A program made the translations under genes and the position numbers. Below the pieces are notes generated by a model. The model worked only from the letters and a program-made list of their open reading frames with translations. It had not been told where the DNA came from and ran no database searches. From Actinomycetota bacterium (GTDB taxonomy: Bacteria > Actinomycetota > Actinomycetes > Actinomycetales > Microbacteriaceae), in the NCBI GenBank assembly GCA_020161315.1, contig JAIUOH010000004.1:45616-109615 (forward strand): a stretch of 64,000 nt of DNA, read 5' to 3'. Shown here one piece after another: positions 1-8,186 of the stretch (its first letter is position 1; each line of letters begins with the position of its first letter).

Positions 1-1772
1 TGTGGAACACGCTGAATGAGCTGTTCAAAGTGCTGCCGAAGGGCGCGCGGGGGTTCTATTTCGGCTACTCGGTGCTTACTGGCATGCTCGCGGTGCTTGA
101 TGCGCTAGCGCTCGCGCTCATCGTGGTGGTTACCGCCCCACTCGCGACGGGCGAAGGCATGACGCTACCTGTCATCGGCAAACTACCCGAGTCGGCAACC
201 CCGATCCTTGTCATGATGATTTGCGGCCTCTTCGTATTGAAGGGCGTGTTCGCAGTGGTGCTGCACCGTCGCGCGACCAGGCGATTCGCGCGTTACGAGC
301 TTGAGACGGGTGACAAACTCTTCAGCGCTTATATTCACCGCAGCTGGGAGCAACGCGCGCAGCTGAGCACCGCCGAGGTGACCCGCATTGTCGACACCGC
401 GATGGCGAACACGAACCTGGGTTTTCTGCTGCAAATTTCGATGATCCCTGGCAATGCGATGACGTTTTTCGCGACCATCTTGGTGCTGGTTGTTGCGCAG
501 CCAGTAACGGCGCTGATCGCGTTGGTCTACCTGCTCGCGATCGCGCTCATCATGAACCGCGTGGTCAGTCGCGCCGCGAAACGCGCGGGCGAGGCCAATC
601 GCGACCTGGTCTATCGCATCTCGACGATTATGACGGAAATGGTTGATGCGCTCAAAGAAGTCACGTTGCGCGGCAAGCTCGGCGAAATCAGCAGAGTGAT
701 ATCAAAGGATCGAGTGCGGGCGACAAACGCGAGAGCAGACATGGCCTACTTGAGCCAGGTTCCGAAATACGCGTTTGAGACGGCCCTCATTGGCGGAGTG
801 CTGCTCGTCGGTGGTGCCGCCTACCTGATGAGCGGGCTCGGCGGCGCGACCGTTGCCGTCGGCCTGTTCGCGGTGACAGGCTTCAGGGTCGTGCCGGCAC
901 TCAACGCGATTCAGTCGTGCCTCTCGTCGGCATCGGCCAATGAGGTCTATGCGCGCGATGTAATTCGCGAACTTCGCGACTCCGAAGCGCAGCGCGCGGG
1001 TGACGAGCACACCGCTGATGCGGTGCCGATGCCCGAATCACCGAAGCGGCTGGAGCTGCGCGACGTGCAGTTTCGTTACCCCGGTGCCGACGTCAACGTG
1101 CTCGACGGTATTTCGCTCGCGGTGCCTTTCGGTTCAAGTCTCGCCGTAGTTGGACCCTCTGGTGCCGGAAAGTCGACACTGATCGATATTTTGCTCGGTC
1201 TTAGCGAGCCGACCTCGGGTGGGCTGTTTGTCGATGGCGTGCCGCTCGAAGACCTATTGGGTGAGTGGCGCAAGCGTGTCGGCTACGTGCCGCAGCGGGT
1301 TGCGCTGTTTGACGGCAGCATCGCACAGAACGTTGCGCTGACGTGGGAAGACAACTACGAACTGCCCCTCGTGCAGAAGGCACTCGAGCGCGCACACCTT
1401 GAGGCGCTCGGCGAGCGCGAGGGTGGCCTGCTCGCCCGCATCGGCGAGCGCGGCGAGTCGATCTCGGGCGGCCAGCAGCAGCGTCTCGGCATCGCACGCG
1501 CCTTCTACACCGACCCCCTCGTTATGGTTATGGACGAGGCAACTAGCTCGCTCGATACCGCCACCGAGAACCGGGTCACCGAGTCGATGCGCGAACTGCA
1601 GGGCGAAGTGACGTTCATCACTGTTGCGCACCGACTCGCAACGATTCGCGAATACGACCAGGTGGTCTATCTTGACCGTGGCAAGATTCGTGGCGTTGGA
1701 TCATTCGACGAGGTCGTGGCGCAGGTGCCCGACTTCGCGATTCAGGCGAGATTGGCGGGGTTGAACGCATGA
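1..1772 (+). CDS. ABC transporter, fused permease and ATPase (5' end at window edge)
   Basis: Half-size exporter with an N-terminal membrane domain (about residues 1-300) followed by an ATPase domain. Counting from the internal GTG at 30, Walker A GPSGAGKST is near residue 375, the signature SISGGQQQR near 478, Walker B MVMDEA near 499 with D-loop SSLD, and the H-loop VAHRLA near 533. The frame is open upstream of 30 and reads WNTLNELFKVLPKG; bases 1-2 are 'tg' in frame, so the true start codon probably lost only its first base to the window edge. It overlaps the next gene by ATGA, so the two are translationally coupled. With a GT4 enzyme and a DUF2142 protein downstream, export of a glycan or glycolipid is a reasonable inference; the substrate cannot be read from sequence. 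Confidence 0.9.
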   Translation, partial: WNTLNELFKVLPKGARGFYFGYSVLTGMLAVLDALALALIVVVTAPLATGEGMTLPVIGKLPESATPILVMMICGLFVLKGVFAVVLHRRATRRFARYELETGDKLFSAYIHRSWEQRAQLSTAEVTRIVDTAMANTNLGFLLQISMIPGNAMTFFATILVLVVAQPVTALIALVYLLAIALIMNRVVSRAAKRAGEANRDLVYRISTIMTEMVDALKEVTLRGKLGEISRVISKDRVRATNARADMAYLSQVPKYAFETALIGGVLLVGGAAYLMSGLGGATVAVGLFAVTGFRVVPALNAIQSCLSSASANEVYARDVIRELRDSEAQRAGDEHTADAVPMPESPKRLELRDVQFRYPGADVNVLDGISLAVPFGSSLAVVGPSGAGKSTLIDILLGLSEPTSGGLFVDGVPLEDLLGEWRKRVGYVPQRVALFDGSIAQNVALTWEDNYELPLVQKALERAHLEALGEREGGLLARIGERGESISGGQQQRLGIARAFYTDPLVMVMDEATSSLDTATENRVTESMRELQGEVTFITVAHRLATIREYDQVVYLDRGKIRGVGSFDEVVAQVPDFAIQARLAGLNA

Positions 1773-3127
1773 GCAAGCTGACGAACGTGGCGGCATCGGG
1801 GGCACGCACGAGGGTGCTCGTGATTACGGGCGACGTGCTAGGCGCCAAGATGGCGGGCCCCGCGATTCGCGCGTGGGAGATGTCGAAGGCGCTCAATTCA
1901 GTGTGCGAGGTACGCCTCGTTTCGACACAAGCCTCAACGCTCAGCCACAACGACTTTCACGTTGAGTTTGCGGTCGACAACGAGCTTCGGCGCCACGTCG
2001 AGTGGTGCGATGTGCTCGTGTTTCAGGGGTACACGCTGTCTACGTTTCCGTGGATTGCGAAGACCGACAAGATCATCGTCGCTGACATCTATGATCCGAT
2101 GCACCTCGAATATCTTGAGCAGGGCAAAGACAACAGCGCACGCAAGCGCACGAAGATGACCGAATACATCTCCGAGGTACTCAATGTGCAGCTCGAGCGG
2201 GCCGATTACCTGTTGTGCGCGTCAGAAAAGCAGCGTGATTTTTGGCTGGGTCAGCTCTCAGCGGTATCGAGGGTGAACCCGCTCGTCTATGACCGCGACC
2301 CGAGTCTACGCTCGCTCATTGACATTGCGCCCTTCGGCATCGCGAACGATCCCGCGAAGCAAACCCGACGTGCGATCAAGGGCACGGTGCCTGGCATCGC
2401 GGCCGACGACCAGGTCATCATCTGGGGCGGTGGCGTCTATAACTGGTTCGACCCTCTCACGCTGATTCGCGCGGTCGCGCAGCTGGTGCCCACGCACCCG
2501 AAGCTGCGTCTCTATTTCTTGGGCGTCAAGCACCCGAACCCCGATGTGCCAGCCATGCGCATGGCTGCCGATACAATGCAACTCTCTGACGAGTTGGGTT
2601 TGACTGGCACTCACGTGTTCTTCAATACCGAATGGGTTGATTACGAGGATCGCGTGAACTATCTGCTTGATGCCGACCTGGGCGTGAGTACCCACTTCGA
2701 ACACGTTGAAACCGCGTTCAGTTTTCGCACCCGGATTCTCGACTACCTATGGGCTGGCCTGCCGATCGTTTCGACCGACGGCGACACCTTCGCGGGGCTT
2801 ATCAAGCAGCACGATCTGGGCACTGTGGTGCCGCCCGAAGACACCGCCGCGCTCGCCGCAGCCATCGTATCGACCCTCTACGGGGCAGACCGTTCGGCGA
2901 CGAGCGAGCGGGTGCGCGCCTTCGGTGAGACGATGCGTTGGCAACACACCCTTGAGGCCCTTATCGAGTTCTGCGTGTCGCCGCACGCTGCGGCAGACCG
3001 CGGGCGGCGCGCGTCACCCGTTAGCAAAGAGGTGCGGCGTGCCATCGGCAGGCTGCGTCACACCAGCGTCTGGCGTCGCACAGATGGCTTCAGGGTCTTC
3101 GTACGCAAGCTCATTCCGAGCCGCTAG
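1769..3127 (+). CDS. Glycosyltransferase, family 4 (GT-B fold)
   Basis: A 452-residue predicted cytosolic glycosyltransferase. The N-terminal Rossmann half begins with RVLVITGDVLGAKMAGPAIR, where glycine-rich segments of GT4 enzymes bind substrate. The C-terminal nucleotide-sugar half carries IIWGGGVYNWFDP (about residues 223-235) and an acidic motif around HFEHVETAFSFRTR-ILDYLWAGLPIV (about 310-335), which corresponds to the GT4 E-x7-E region. The start ATG lies inside the stop of the upstream ABC gene. Sugar donor and acceptor are unknown; context suggests assembly of an envelope glycan. Confidence 0.87.
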   Translation: MSKLTNVAASGARTRVLVITGDVLGAKMAGPAIRAWEMSKALNSVCEVRLVSTQASTLSHNDFHVEFAVDNELRRHVEWCDVLVFQGYTLSTFPWIAKTDKIIVADIYDPMHLEYLEQGKDNSARKRTKMTEYISEVLNVQLERADYLLCASEKQRDFWLGQLSAVSRVNPLVYDRDPSLRSLIDIAPFGIANDPAKQTRRAIKGTVPGIAADDQVIIWGGGVYNWFDPLTLIRAVAQLVPTHPKLRLYFLGVKHPNPDVPAMRMAADTMQLSDELGLTGTHVFFNTEWVDYEDRVNYLLDADLGVSTHFEHVETAFSFRTRILDYLWAGLPIVSTDGDTFAGLIKQHDLGTVVPPEDTAALAAAIVSTLYGADRSATSERVRAFGETMRWQHTLEALIEFCVSPHAAADRGRRASPVSKEVRRAIGRLRHTSVWRRTDGFRVFVRKLIPSR

Positions 3128-3204
3128 CGGGTGTGGCCCGTGGCTCGCGAGGGCGCTGGCCAGCAGCTCATCATACACGAACATTTGAGAGGATCATCGG
3201 TCAA

Positions 3205-4734
3205 ATGCCGCAACGAACAAAGCGCATTGTGCTTGCGGTGCTGACCGCCGCACTCGCATTCGCGGGGCTTGGCGCGTGGGCACTCGCATCGCCCGTCGGG
3301 GCTGCGCCAGACGACGACTATCACCTCGCGAGCATCTGGTGCTCGCTCGGCGACCGTGCCGGGCTCTGCGAGCCGGGCGAGAACGAGAGCGAGCGGCTCG
3401 TGTCTGAGCGTGTCGCTCACAGCTCGGGTTGCTTCGCGCAGAACCCCGAACAGAGTGCTCAGTGCCCGCTAGAAGATGACCGAATGGTGACCACGACGCG
3501 CGGCAACTTTGCGGGGGCCTACCCTCCTGTCTTCTATTCTGTCATGGGGGTGTTTGCGGGCGAAGACGTCGCGGCGTCGACCATGCTAATGAGGCTTGTC
3601 AACTCGGCGCTATTCGTCGCCGGGCTCGCGGCAGTCGTCGCGCTGCTTCGGCCCGGGCAGCGCGGGCCTGTGCTGTGGGCTGCAGTGGTGACGCTGGTGC
3701 CGCTCGGCGTCTTCTTGATCCCGAGTGTGAACCCAAGCTCCTGGGCGCTGCTTGCGGGGCTGCTGGTCTGGGCGTCTTGCTACGGCTATCTCACCGCGCA
3801 GTCTCGCGGTAGGCGCATCGCGCTGGGGGTACTCGCAACTGCGATGGGCATCATGGGGGCTGGCTCCAGAGGCGACTCGGCGGTCTATGTGTCGTTCGCC
3901 GGGCTTGTAGCCATGGTCCTCACCTTTGAACGAAGCCGCAAATGGCTGAAACTCGCCATCCTCCCGCTCGCGCTCATTGTGATCGGCGCGGCCTTCTTTT
4001 TGACTTCTGGGCAGTCGACGGGCGCCGCTGTGGCTACGGTCACACAGGCCCCTGCGGTTGGCGGAGCGGCGAATGCTGCTGCACCGGCGGCTGGCGGCGG
4101 TCTTGGCCTGATCTTCAGCAACCTGCTTGAGCTGCCGTGGCTCTGGACGGGCGGCACCGGCACCTGGGGACTCGGCTGGTTCGACACGCCACTTATCAAG
4201 ACCGTTTGGGTGCTGATGATCGGCATGCTCGTCGCGCTCATCCTATGGGGTCTTCGCCTTAGCACGGTGCGCAAGTCGATTGTGCTCAGCATTGCGCTCG
4301 CCGCACTCGTGGTGATTCCGCTCTACGTGCTGCACGGCGAGGGCGCGAAGGTCGGCGACTGGGTGCAGCCACGCTACCTGATGCCGCTGCTGCTCATCTT
4401 CGTTGGCGTCTCGCTGTTCGGCTTCGCGAAAGACCACGTCGGCCTCAGCCGCACGCAGGCCGCGGTTGTGTTCGCGTCGGTGGCCCTCGCGAACTCGCTC
4501 GCGTTGCGCAACAACCTACGCCGCTACATCACCGGGACCGACGAGGGCGGCTTCAACCTCAACGCGAATATCGAGTGGTGGTGGAACATTCCGGTGTCAC
4601 CCATGCTCGTGTGGCTTGGTGGCAGCGGCGCGTTCGCCCTGATGCTCGTCGGCCTCTGGCTCTGGCTCTACCCAGCAGGTGAGCGACCCGGAGCAAGCGT
4701 CGAAGAGCGATCACCAGAGCTCATCGGTAGGTAG
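3205..4734 (+). CDS. DUF2142 family polytopic membrane protein
   Basis: About 509 residues with an N-terminal hydrophobic segment (KRIVLAVLTAALAFAGLGAW), then an extracytoplasmic loop with PDDDYHLASIWC, and about ten further hydrophobic segments. The PDE/PDD-x-H loop and overall layout match DUF2142 proteins, which resemble GT-C type lipid-linked glycosyltransferases and occur in polysaccharide clusters. I chose ATG 3205 because AGAGGA lies about 12 nt upstream and the signal-like helix follows directly; the frame is open further upstream to 3133 without a good ribosome site. It lies 77 bp after the GT4 gene and is probably co-transcribed. A GT-C role is inference. Confidence 0.82.
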   Translation: MPQRTKRIVLAVLTAALAFAGLGAWALASPVGAAPDDDYHLASIWCSLGDRAGLCEPGENESERLVSERVAHSSGCFAQNPEQSAQCPLEDDRMVTTTRGNFAGAYPPVFYSVMGVFAGEDVAASTMLMRLVNSALFVAGLAAVVALLRPGQRGPVLWAAVVTLVPLGVFLIPSVNPSSWALLAGLLVWASCYGYLTAQSRGRRIALGVLATAMGIMGAGSRGDSAVYVSFAGLVAMVLTFERSRKWLKLAILPLALIVIGAAFFLTSGQSTGAAVATVTQAPAVGGAANAAAPAAGGGLGLIFSNLLELPWLWTGGTGTWGLGWFDTPLIKTVWVLMIGMLVALILWGLRLSTVRKSIVLSIALAALVVIPLYVLHGEGAKVGDWVQPRYLMPLLLIFVGVSLFGFAKDHVGLSRTQAAVVFASVALANSLALRNNLRRYITGTDEGGFNLNANIEWWWNIPVSPMLVWLGGSGAFALMLVGLWLWLYPAGERPGASVEERSPELIGR

Positions 4735-4776
4735 CGGTAGGGTGCTTTCATAAGCCCAGGTCACGATCTTTTGCTG

Positions 4777-5151
4777 CTATGAGGATCGGTGGCTCGCCAC
4801 CAGCTCGAGTCGATCGGCGACCAGCCACACCGCCGGCGTGAGCTCGGGGCAGTCTGCCGCGATCTCGCGCAGCAGCTCGAACTCGACACGGTCAGCATTG
4901 AGGCGATGAGCCGCAGCCTCTTCGCCGGTGCCCTGGCCGGCCAGGCGGGCCATCGCGAACTCCGCGAGCTGGTCTCGCGACTCGAGCAGCTCGTTGCGAA
5001 GCTCATACACAACAAACTCGTCAACGCCCGGAATGCTCGCCAGGGTGACCAGCGGATCCTCGCCCTCGCGACCTCGCAACTCAAGCACCGCGGTGCGCTC
5101 GATGCGAGCGAAAGTTCTGAGCTGTTCGAGGCGCTCTGGGGTCAAGATCAC
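4777..5151 (-). CDS. Hypothetical protein
   Basis: A 124-residue soluble, mainly acidic protein beginning MILTPERLEQLRTFARIERT. It is probably all-alpha and shows no signal peptide, metal-binding cysteines or recognised motif. It lies convergent to the DUF2142 gene (42 bp between stops) and upstream of the deacetylase gene on the same strand. The minus-strand frame reads as a well-balanced protein, whereas overlapping frames are rich in Arg/Ser and look like shadows. No function is assigned. Confidence 0.55.
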   Translation of the reverse strand: MILTPERLEQLRTFARIERTAVLELRGREGEDPLVTLASIPGVDEFVVYELRNELLESRDQLAEFAMARLAGQGTGEEAAAHRLNADRVEFELLREIAADCPELTPAVWLVADRLELVASHRSS

Positions 5152-5180
5152 TTGAAGAAGTTTAGCTGATGGGGGTGGGC

Positions 5181-5211
5181 GTCGCTCATCTCGACAAGCT
5201 CGATGGGCGAC
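5181..5211. repeat. Family C palindromic repeat
   Basis: Imperfect inverted repeat: GTCGCTCATC, then TCGACAAGCTC, then GATGGGCGAC. It lies just past the stop of the deacetylase gene. The core TCGACAAGCTCGATG recurs near 17622, 17780 and 20576, and related forms occur at 7992 and 26420. It may act as a weak terminator for the deacetylase gene. Confidence 0.6.
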
Positions 5212-5214
5212 GAG

Positions 5215-6045
5215 CTAACGCCGAAACACGTCGTTCAGTGTCACCGTGACAATGCCGCGCGCCGCCAGCAGGTCGAGCAGCCACTGGTACAGCCCCGTCA
5301 CGGTCGGCGCGTTGGCGTGCCCCAGCACAATGTGGCCGGGCTGCAACCACTTGTCTGCCTCTTGCATCATCACCTCAGGGGTGATGAGCCCCGAGTCGCC
5401 GAGTGAGCCGTACCACATGACCGGCGCGGTATACCCAACCGCAGCCGCCGCGGCGTCGGTACCCGCGTCGCGCTCGCCGTAGGGTGGGCGAAAGTAGGGG
5501 CGGGCATCAACGCCAAACGTGTTCTGAATGAACTCGTGGTTCTGCATCAGCTCGTCTTGAATCTCGGCATCGCCACAGTTGAGCAGCGAGGGGTGCCAGA
5601 ACGTGTGGTTGGCAATCTGCACCTGACCCGAAGCGATCATCGGCGCAAGCGTCGCCGCAGCTGGCGCCCACGAGTCGGCATACATACCGTTTACGAAGAA
5701 GGTGAGCCGCGTGCCGGTGTCACGCGCGAAGTTTGCGTAGGCCTGCACCACCTCTGGGCTTGAGCCGTCGTCAACAGTCCAAGCGAGCTGATTGCCGACG
5801 CCATCGGGCAGCCCCCACAGTGGCTCGCCCGTGAGATCGAACTGCGGCACGAACTGCGGGGCAGGTGGCGGCTCGGGCGTCGGGATGGGCTCGGGCGTGG
5901 GCGTGGGCGTGGGCGTTGGTGTCGGAGTCGGCGACGGTTTCGGCGTGGGCGTAGGTGTTGCCGCCGGCGCTGCGGCGCTAGTGCACGCGTGCAGGCCGAG
6001 CGTCGATGCCACGATCGCTGCGCTGAGAAACTGTCGCCGTTCCAC
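5215..6045 (-). CDS. Polysaccharide deacetylase (NodB-type), putative lipoprotein
   Basis: Predicted extracytoplasmic carbohydrate esterase family 4 enzyme, acting on N- or O-acetylated glycan. From GTG 6045 the protein is 276 residues. It starts ERRQFLSAAIVAS and reaches the lipobox LHAC at residue 21, then a Pro-Thr repeat linker of about 40 residues, then the NodB domain. Visible motifs are TVDDG (usual TFDDG), NHTFWHP (the metal-binding H-x3-H) and RPPYG. A longer form starting at 6117 is possible but would bury the lipoprotein signal. No ribosome site precedes 6045; instead a TATACT hexamer lies 7 nt upstream, which fits a leaderless mRNA. The gene is divergent from the broken phosphoesterase gene. 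Confidence 0.85.
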   Translation of the reverse strand: MERRQFLSAAIVASTLGLHACTSAAAPAATPTPTPKPSPTPTPTPTPTPTPEPIPTPEPPPAPQFVPQFDLTGEPLWGLPDGVGNQLAWTVDDGSSPEVVQAYANFARDTGTRLTFFVNGMYADSWAPAAATLAPMIASGQVQIANHTFWHPSLLNCGDAEIQDELMQNHEFIQNTFGVDARPYFRPPYGERDAGTDAAAAAVGYTAPVMWYGSLGDSGLITPEVMMQEADKWLQPGHIVLGHANAPTVTGLYQWLLDLLAARGIVTVTLNDVFRR

Positions 6046-6052
6046 GATTCGC

Positions 6053-6058
6053 AGTATA
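6053..6058 (-). promoter_or_regulatory. Candidate -10 of a leaderless deacetylase promoter
   Basis: TATACT on the minus strand, separated by 7 nt from the chosen GTG start. No convincing -35 was found at 16-18 bp. Confidence 0.35.
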
Positions 6059-6116
6059 TATCGGTCAAGCAGCTCAAAAATAGAGCGTGCTCGCATTTCG
6101 GCAAGTTCGCCACGCA

Positions 6117-6136
6117 CGATACATTCGGTTGTATCG
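6117..6136. promoter_or_regulatory. Palindromic operator candidate
   Basis: CGATACA-TTCGGT-TGTATCG, a perfect 7-bp inverted repeat with a 6-nt spacer. It lies 27 bp upstream of the GTG start of the broken phosphoesterase gene, in the divergent spacer with the deacetylase gene. Spacing and symmetry suit a homodimeric repressor; the regulator is unknown. Confidence 0.45.
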
Positions 6137-6162
6137 GGGTCATTTCAACGGGGAGACACGAA

Positions 6163-7955
6163 GTGAGCGCAAGCGATGAAACGCGATCAACGGGCGACGC
6201 AGCAGATGCGGCGGGCGAGGGTGAAGCCACCCAGTCGAGACGCGGGTTCTTTAGGCTCGGGGTCCCGGCGCGCTCGGTGCGACCGTCGCTGGTGGCGCGG
6301 CGGGTGCGGTAGTTGGCAGCGCCGTCGGTGGCCGCGACCGTGAGGGCTTTCATCAGGGCGAGGATCGCTACGCAAAGCTGAGCCCCCGGCACGCGCCAGG
6401 GTTCGATCACATCGTCGTGGTGATGGGCGAGAACCGCTCGTTCGACAACCTGCTTGGGTACCTTTACGATAAGACCAACCTGCCAGAGGGTCAGGTCTTT
6501 GACGGGCTCGCCTTTGGCGAGTACTTCAACGAAACCGAACAGGGTGAACGCATCGATGCGCACGTCTATTCGGGGCCCACCGATGTGATCATGGCGCAGC
6601 CCAACCCAGACCCCGGTGAAGAGTACCCGCACGTCAACACTCAGCTTTTCAATCACGTGAACCCGCCGGGCAACTCGAAGCTCTACGTCGAGCACATGCA
6701 GCACCCCTACAACAGCCCGGCCAAGGGTGCGCGCCCCGACATGAGTGGGTTCTTGCGCGACTACATCATTAACTACGAGCGGCTCAACAAGGGCAGAACC
6801 CCGACGCGCGACGAGGCCGCGCAGATTATGGGCTCGTTCTCGCCAGAGATGCTGCCCACCCTTTCGACCCTCGCCAGCGAGTTTGCCGTCTAAGACTCCT
6901 GGTTCTGCGGTGTGCCCTCGCAGACCTTCTGCAACCGCTCGTTCTTTCACGCATCGACCTCGCACGGTTTCGTCACGAACAAGCACGGCGGCGGCTACGA
7001 CAAATGGATCGACGCGCCGGCCTCGCCCACGATCTTTAACAGGCTCGAAGAAGCGGGCCTCAGCTGGAAGGTCTACTTCGACAAGCTGCAGATGGTGTCG
7101 TTCACGGGCGTGCTGCACGCCCCAGTGCTGCAGGAGTTCTGGAGCTCAGGCCGCTTTGGCACGATGGAAGAGTTCTACGCGGATGCCGAGCACGGCAACC
7201 TGCCCGAGTACGCCTTCATCGAACCCCGCATGGTCTACAACCACAACGACTTTCACCCGCCCTTCGGCAGCCGCAAGCAGAGCGAGGTGAACGGCGAGCT
7301 GATTCGCGATAGCGCCTACTCAGACGTGCGCGACGGCGATGCGCTGATCCACGACATCTATGACGCGATTCGCACCAGCGCGACGCCCGACGGTTCGAAC
7401 GCAATTAACACGCTGCTGCTCATCACCTTCGACGAGCACGGGGGCTGCTACGACCACGTGCCCCCGCCCGAGGCCACACCGCCAGACGACTCTGGCCCCG
7501 GCGAGATGGGCTTCGAGTTTGATCGCCTCGGTTGCCGTGTGCCGGCGGTTGCGGTGTCGGCATACACGCGTGCAGGCACCGTGATTAACGACGAGATGCA
7601 CCACGGGTCTGTCATCGCGACGCTCAACCGCCTGCACGGCCTCGAGCCGCTCACGAGGCGCGACGCGACCGCGAACGACATGCTCAACCTGATCAACCTC
7701 AATGAGCCGAGGCACCCCGCCGACTGGCCCGTCACCTTCCCGGCATTTGCGCCACCGAACCCCGAAGAGAAGCCGGCGCACCCGGCCCACGCGCACAAAG
7801 ACAAACCTCTGACCCCGCCCGCGCAGGGTCTGCTCGGTCTGCTGCTCGCCCGCGCAGGGATGCCCGAGTCAGAGATGCCGCAGACCTTCTTGGAGGCCTA
7901 CACGCTGTTGCAAGAACAGGGGCACATGCTCTTTGGGGTTGAGAAGTTCGAGTAA
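6163..7955 (+). pseudogene. Phospholipase C-type phosphoesterase, disrupted by a frameshift and an in-frame stop
   Basis: Homologue of the Tat-exported phosphoesterase family (PF04185; non-haemolytic phospholipase C and acid phosphatase types). GTG 6163 opens a protein with the twin-arginine signal SRRGFFRLG. About one base is missing in a G run near 6261-6264; the reading then continues in another frame as GALGATVAGGAAGAVVGSAVGG and on to HIVVVMGENRSFDNLLGY, the family's N-terminal metal site motif. A second lesion is TAA at 6891-6893, within EFAV-stop-DSWFCGVPSQTFCNRSFFH, where a tyrosine or serine codon would be expected. The rest is intact, including LLITFDEHGGCYDHVPPP and an ordinary C-terminus. 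Sequencing error could explain the G-run lesion but is less likely for the stop. Residual production from the GTG at 6912 would lack the active-site start. Confidence 0.85.
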
Positions 7956-7991
7956 TTCGGTGGGTGGTTGATCATCTCGACAGGGGTTCCT

Positions 7992-8032
7992 GAGCCCTTC
8001 GACAGGATCAGGGACCACCTGTCGAAGGGCTC
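7992..8032. repeat. Family C palindromic repeat, long form
   Basis: Perfect 15-bp inverted repeat: GAGCCCTTCGACAGG at 7992-8006 and its complement at 8018-8032, with an 11-nt loop. It is flanked by CATCTCGACAGG and CGATGGGCGA, which match other family C copies. It follows the stop of the phosphoesterase pseudogene and could terminate transcription, though no T-run follows. Confidence 0.65.
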
Positions 8033-8108
8033 GATGGGCGACTCGCACCGTGCCGGTTGCTCGGTATGCCGCCGGTCGGGCGTTTCGCAAAATGCCAAGA
8101 AAAAACTC

Positions 8109-8144
8109 CACAAATTACCAAATTAAGATGTCACAAATTACCAA
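8109..8144. repeat. Two 13-bp direct repeats upstream of the DUF4143 ATPase gene
   Basis: CACAAATTACCAA occurs at 8109-8121 and 8132-8144, a 23-bp period (about two helical turns), within an AT-rich stretch unusual for this genome. The repeats end about 30 bp before the candidate -10 TAGACT (8175-8180) of the next gene, so they may be an activator or autoregulator site. Confidence 0.55.
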
Positions 8145-8174
8145 TAAAGCCTTCTGGCTTGGATTATTGCAGCG

Positions 8175-8180
8175 TAGACT
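8175..8180 (+). promoter_or_regulatory. Candidate -10 of a leaderless promoter
   Basis: TAGACT lies 6 nt before the ATG at 8187, so transcription would begin at or next to the start codon. No Shine-Dalgarno sequence is present in between. Confidence 0.4.
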
Positions 8181-8186
8181 TGCTGC

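Noticed and set aside
5868-5960. Pro-Thr repeat in the deacetylase as a mobile or phase-variable repeat
   Set aside because: It encodes an ordinary cell-wall-spanning linker; no evidence of length variation can be seen in one sequence.
6053-6100. Full sigma-A promoter for the deacetylase
   Set aside because: Only the -10 is convincing; no -35 hexamer occurs at 16-18 bp.
5691-7118. Long minus-strand open frame opposite the phosphoesterase
   Set aside because: Antisense shadow: composition is His/Arg/Val rich, and the plus strand carries clear family motifs.
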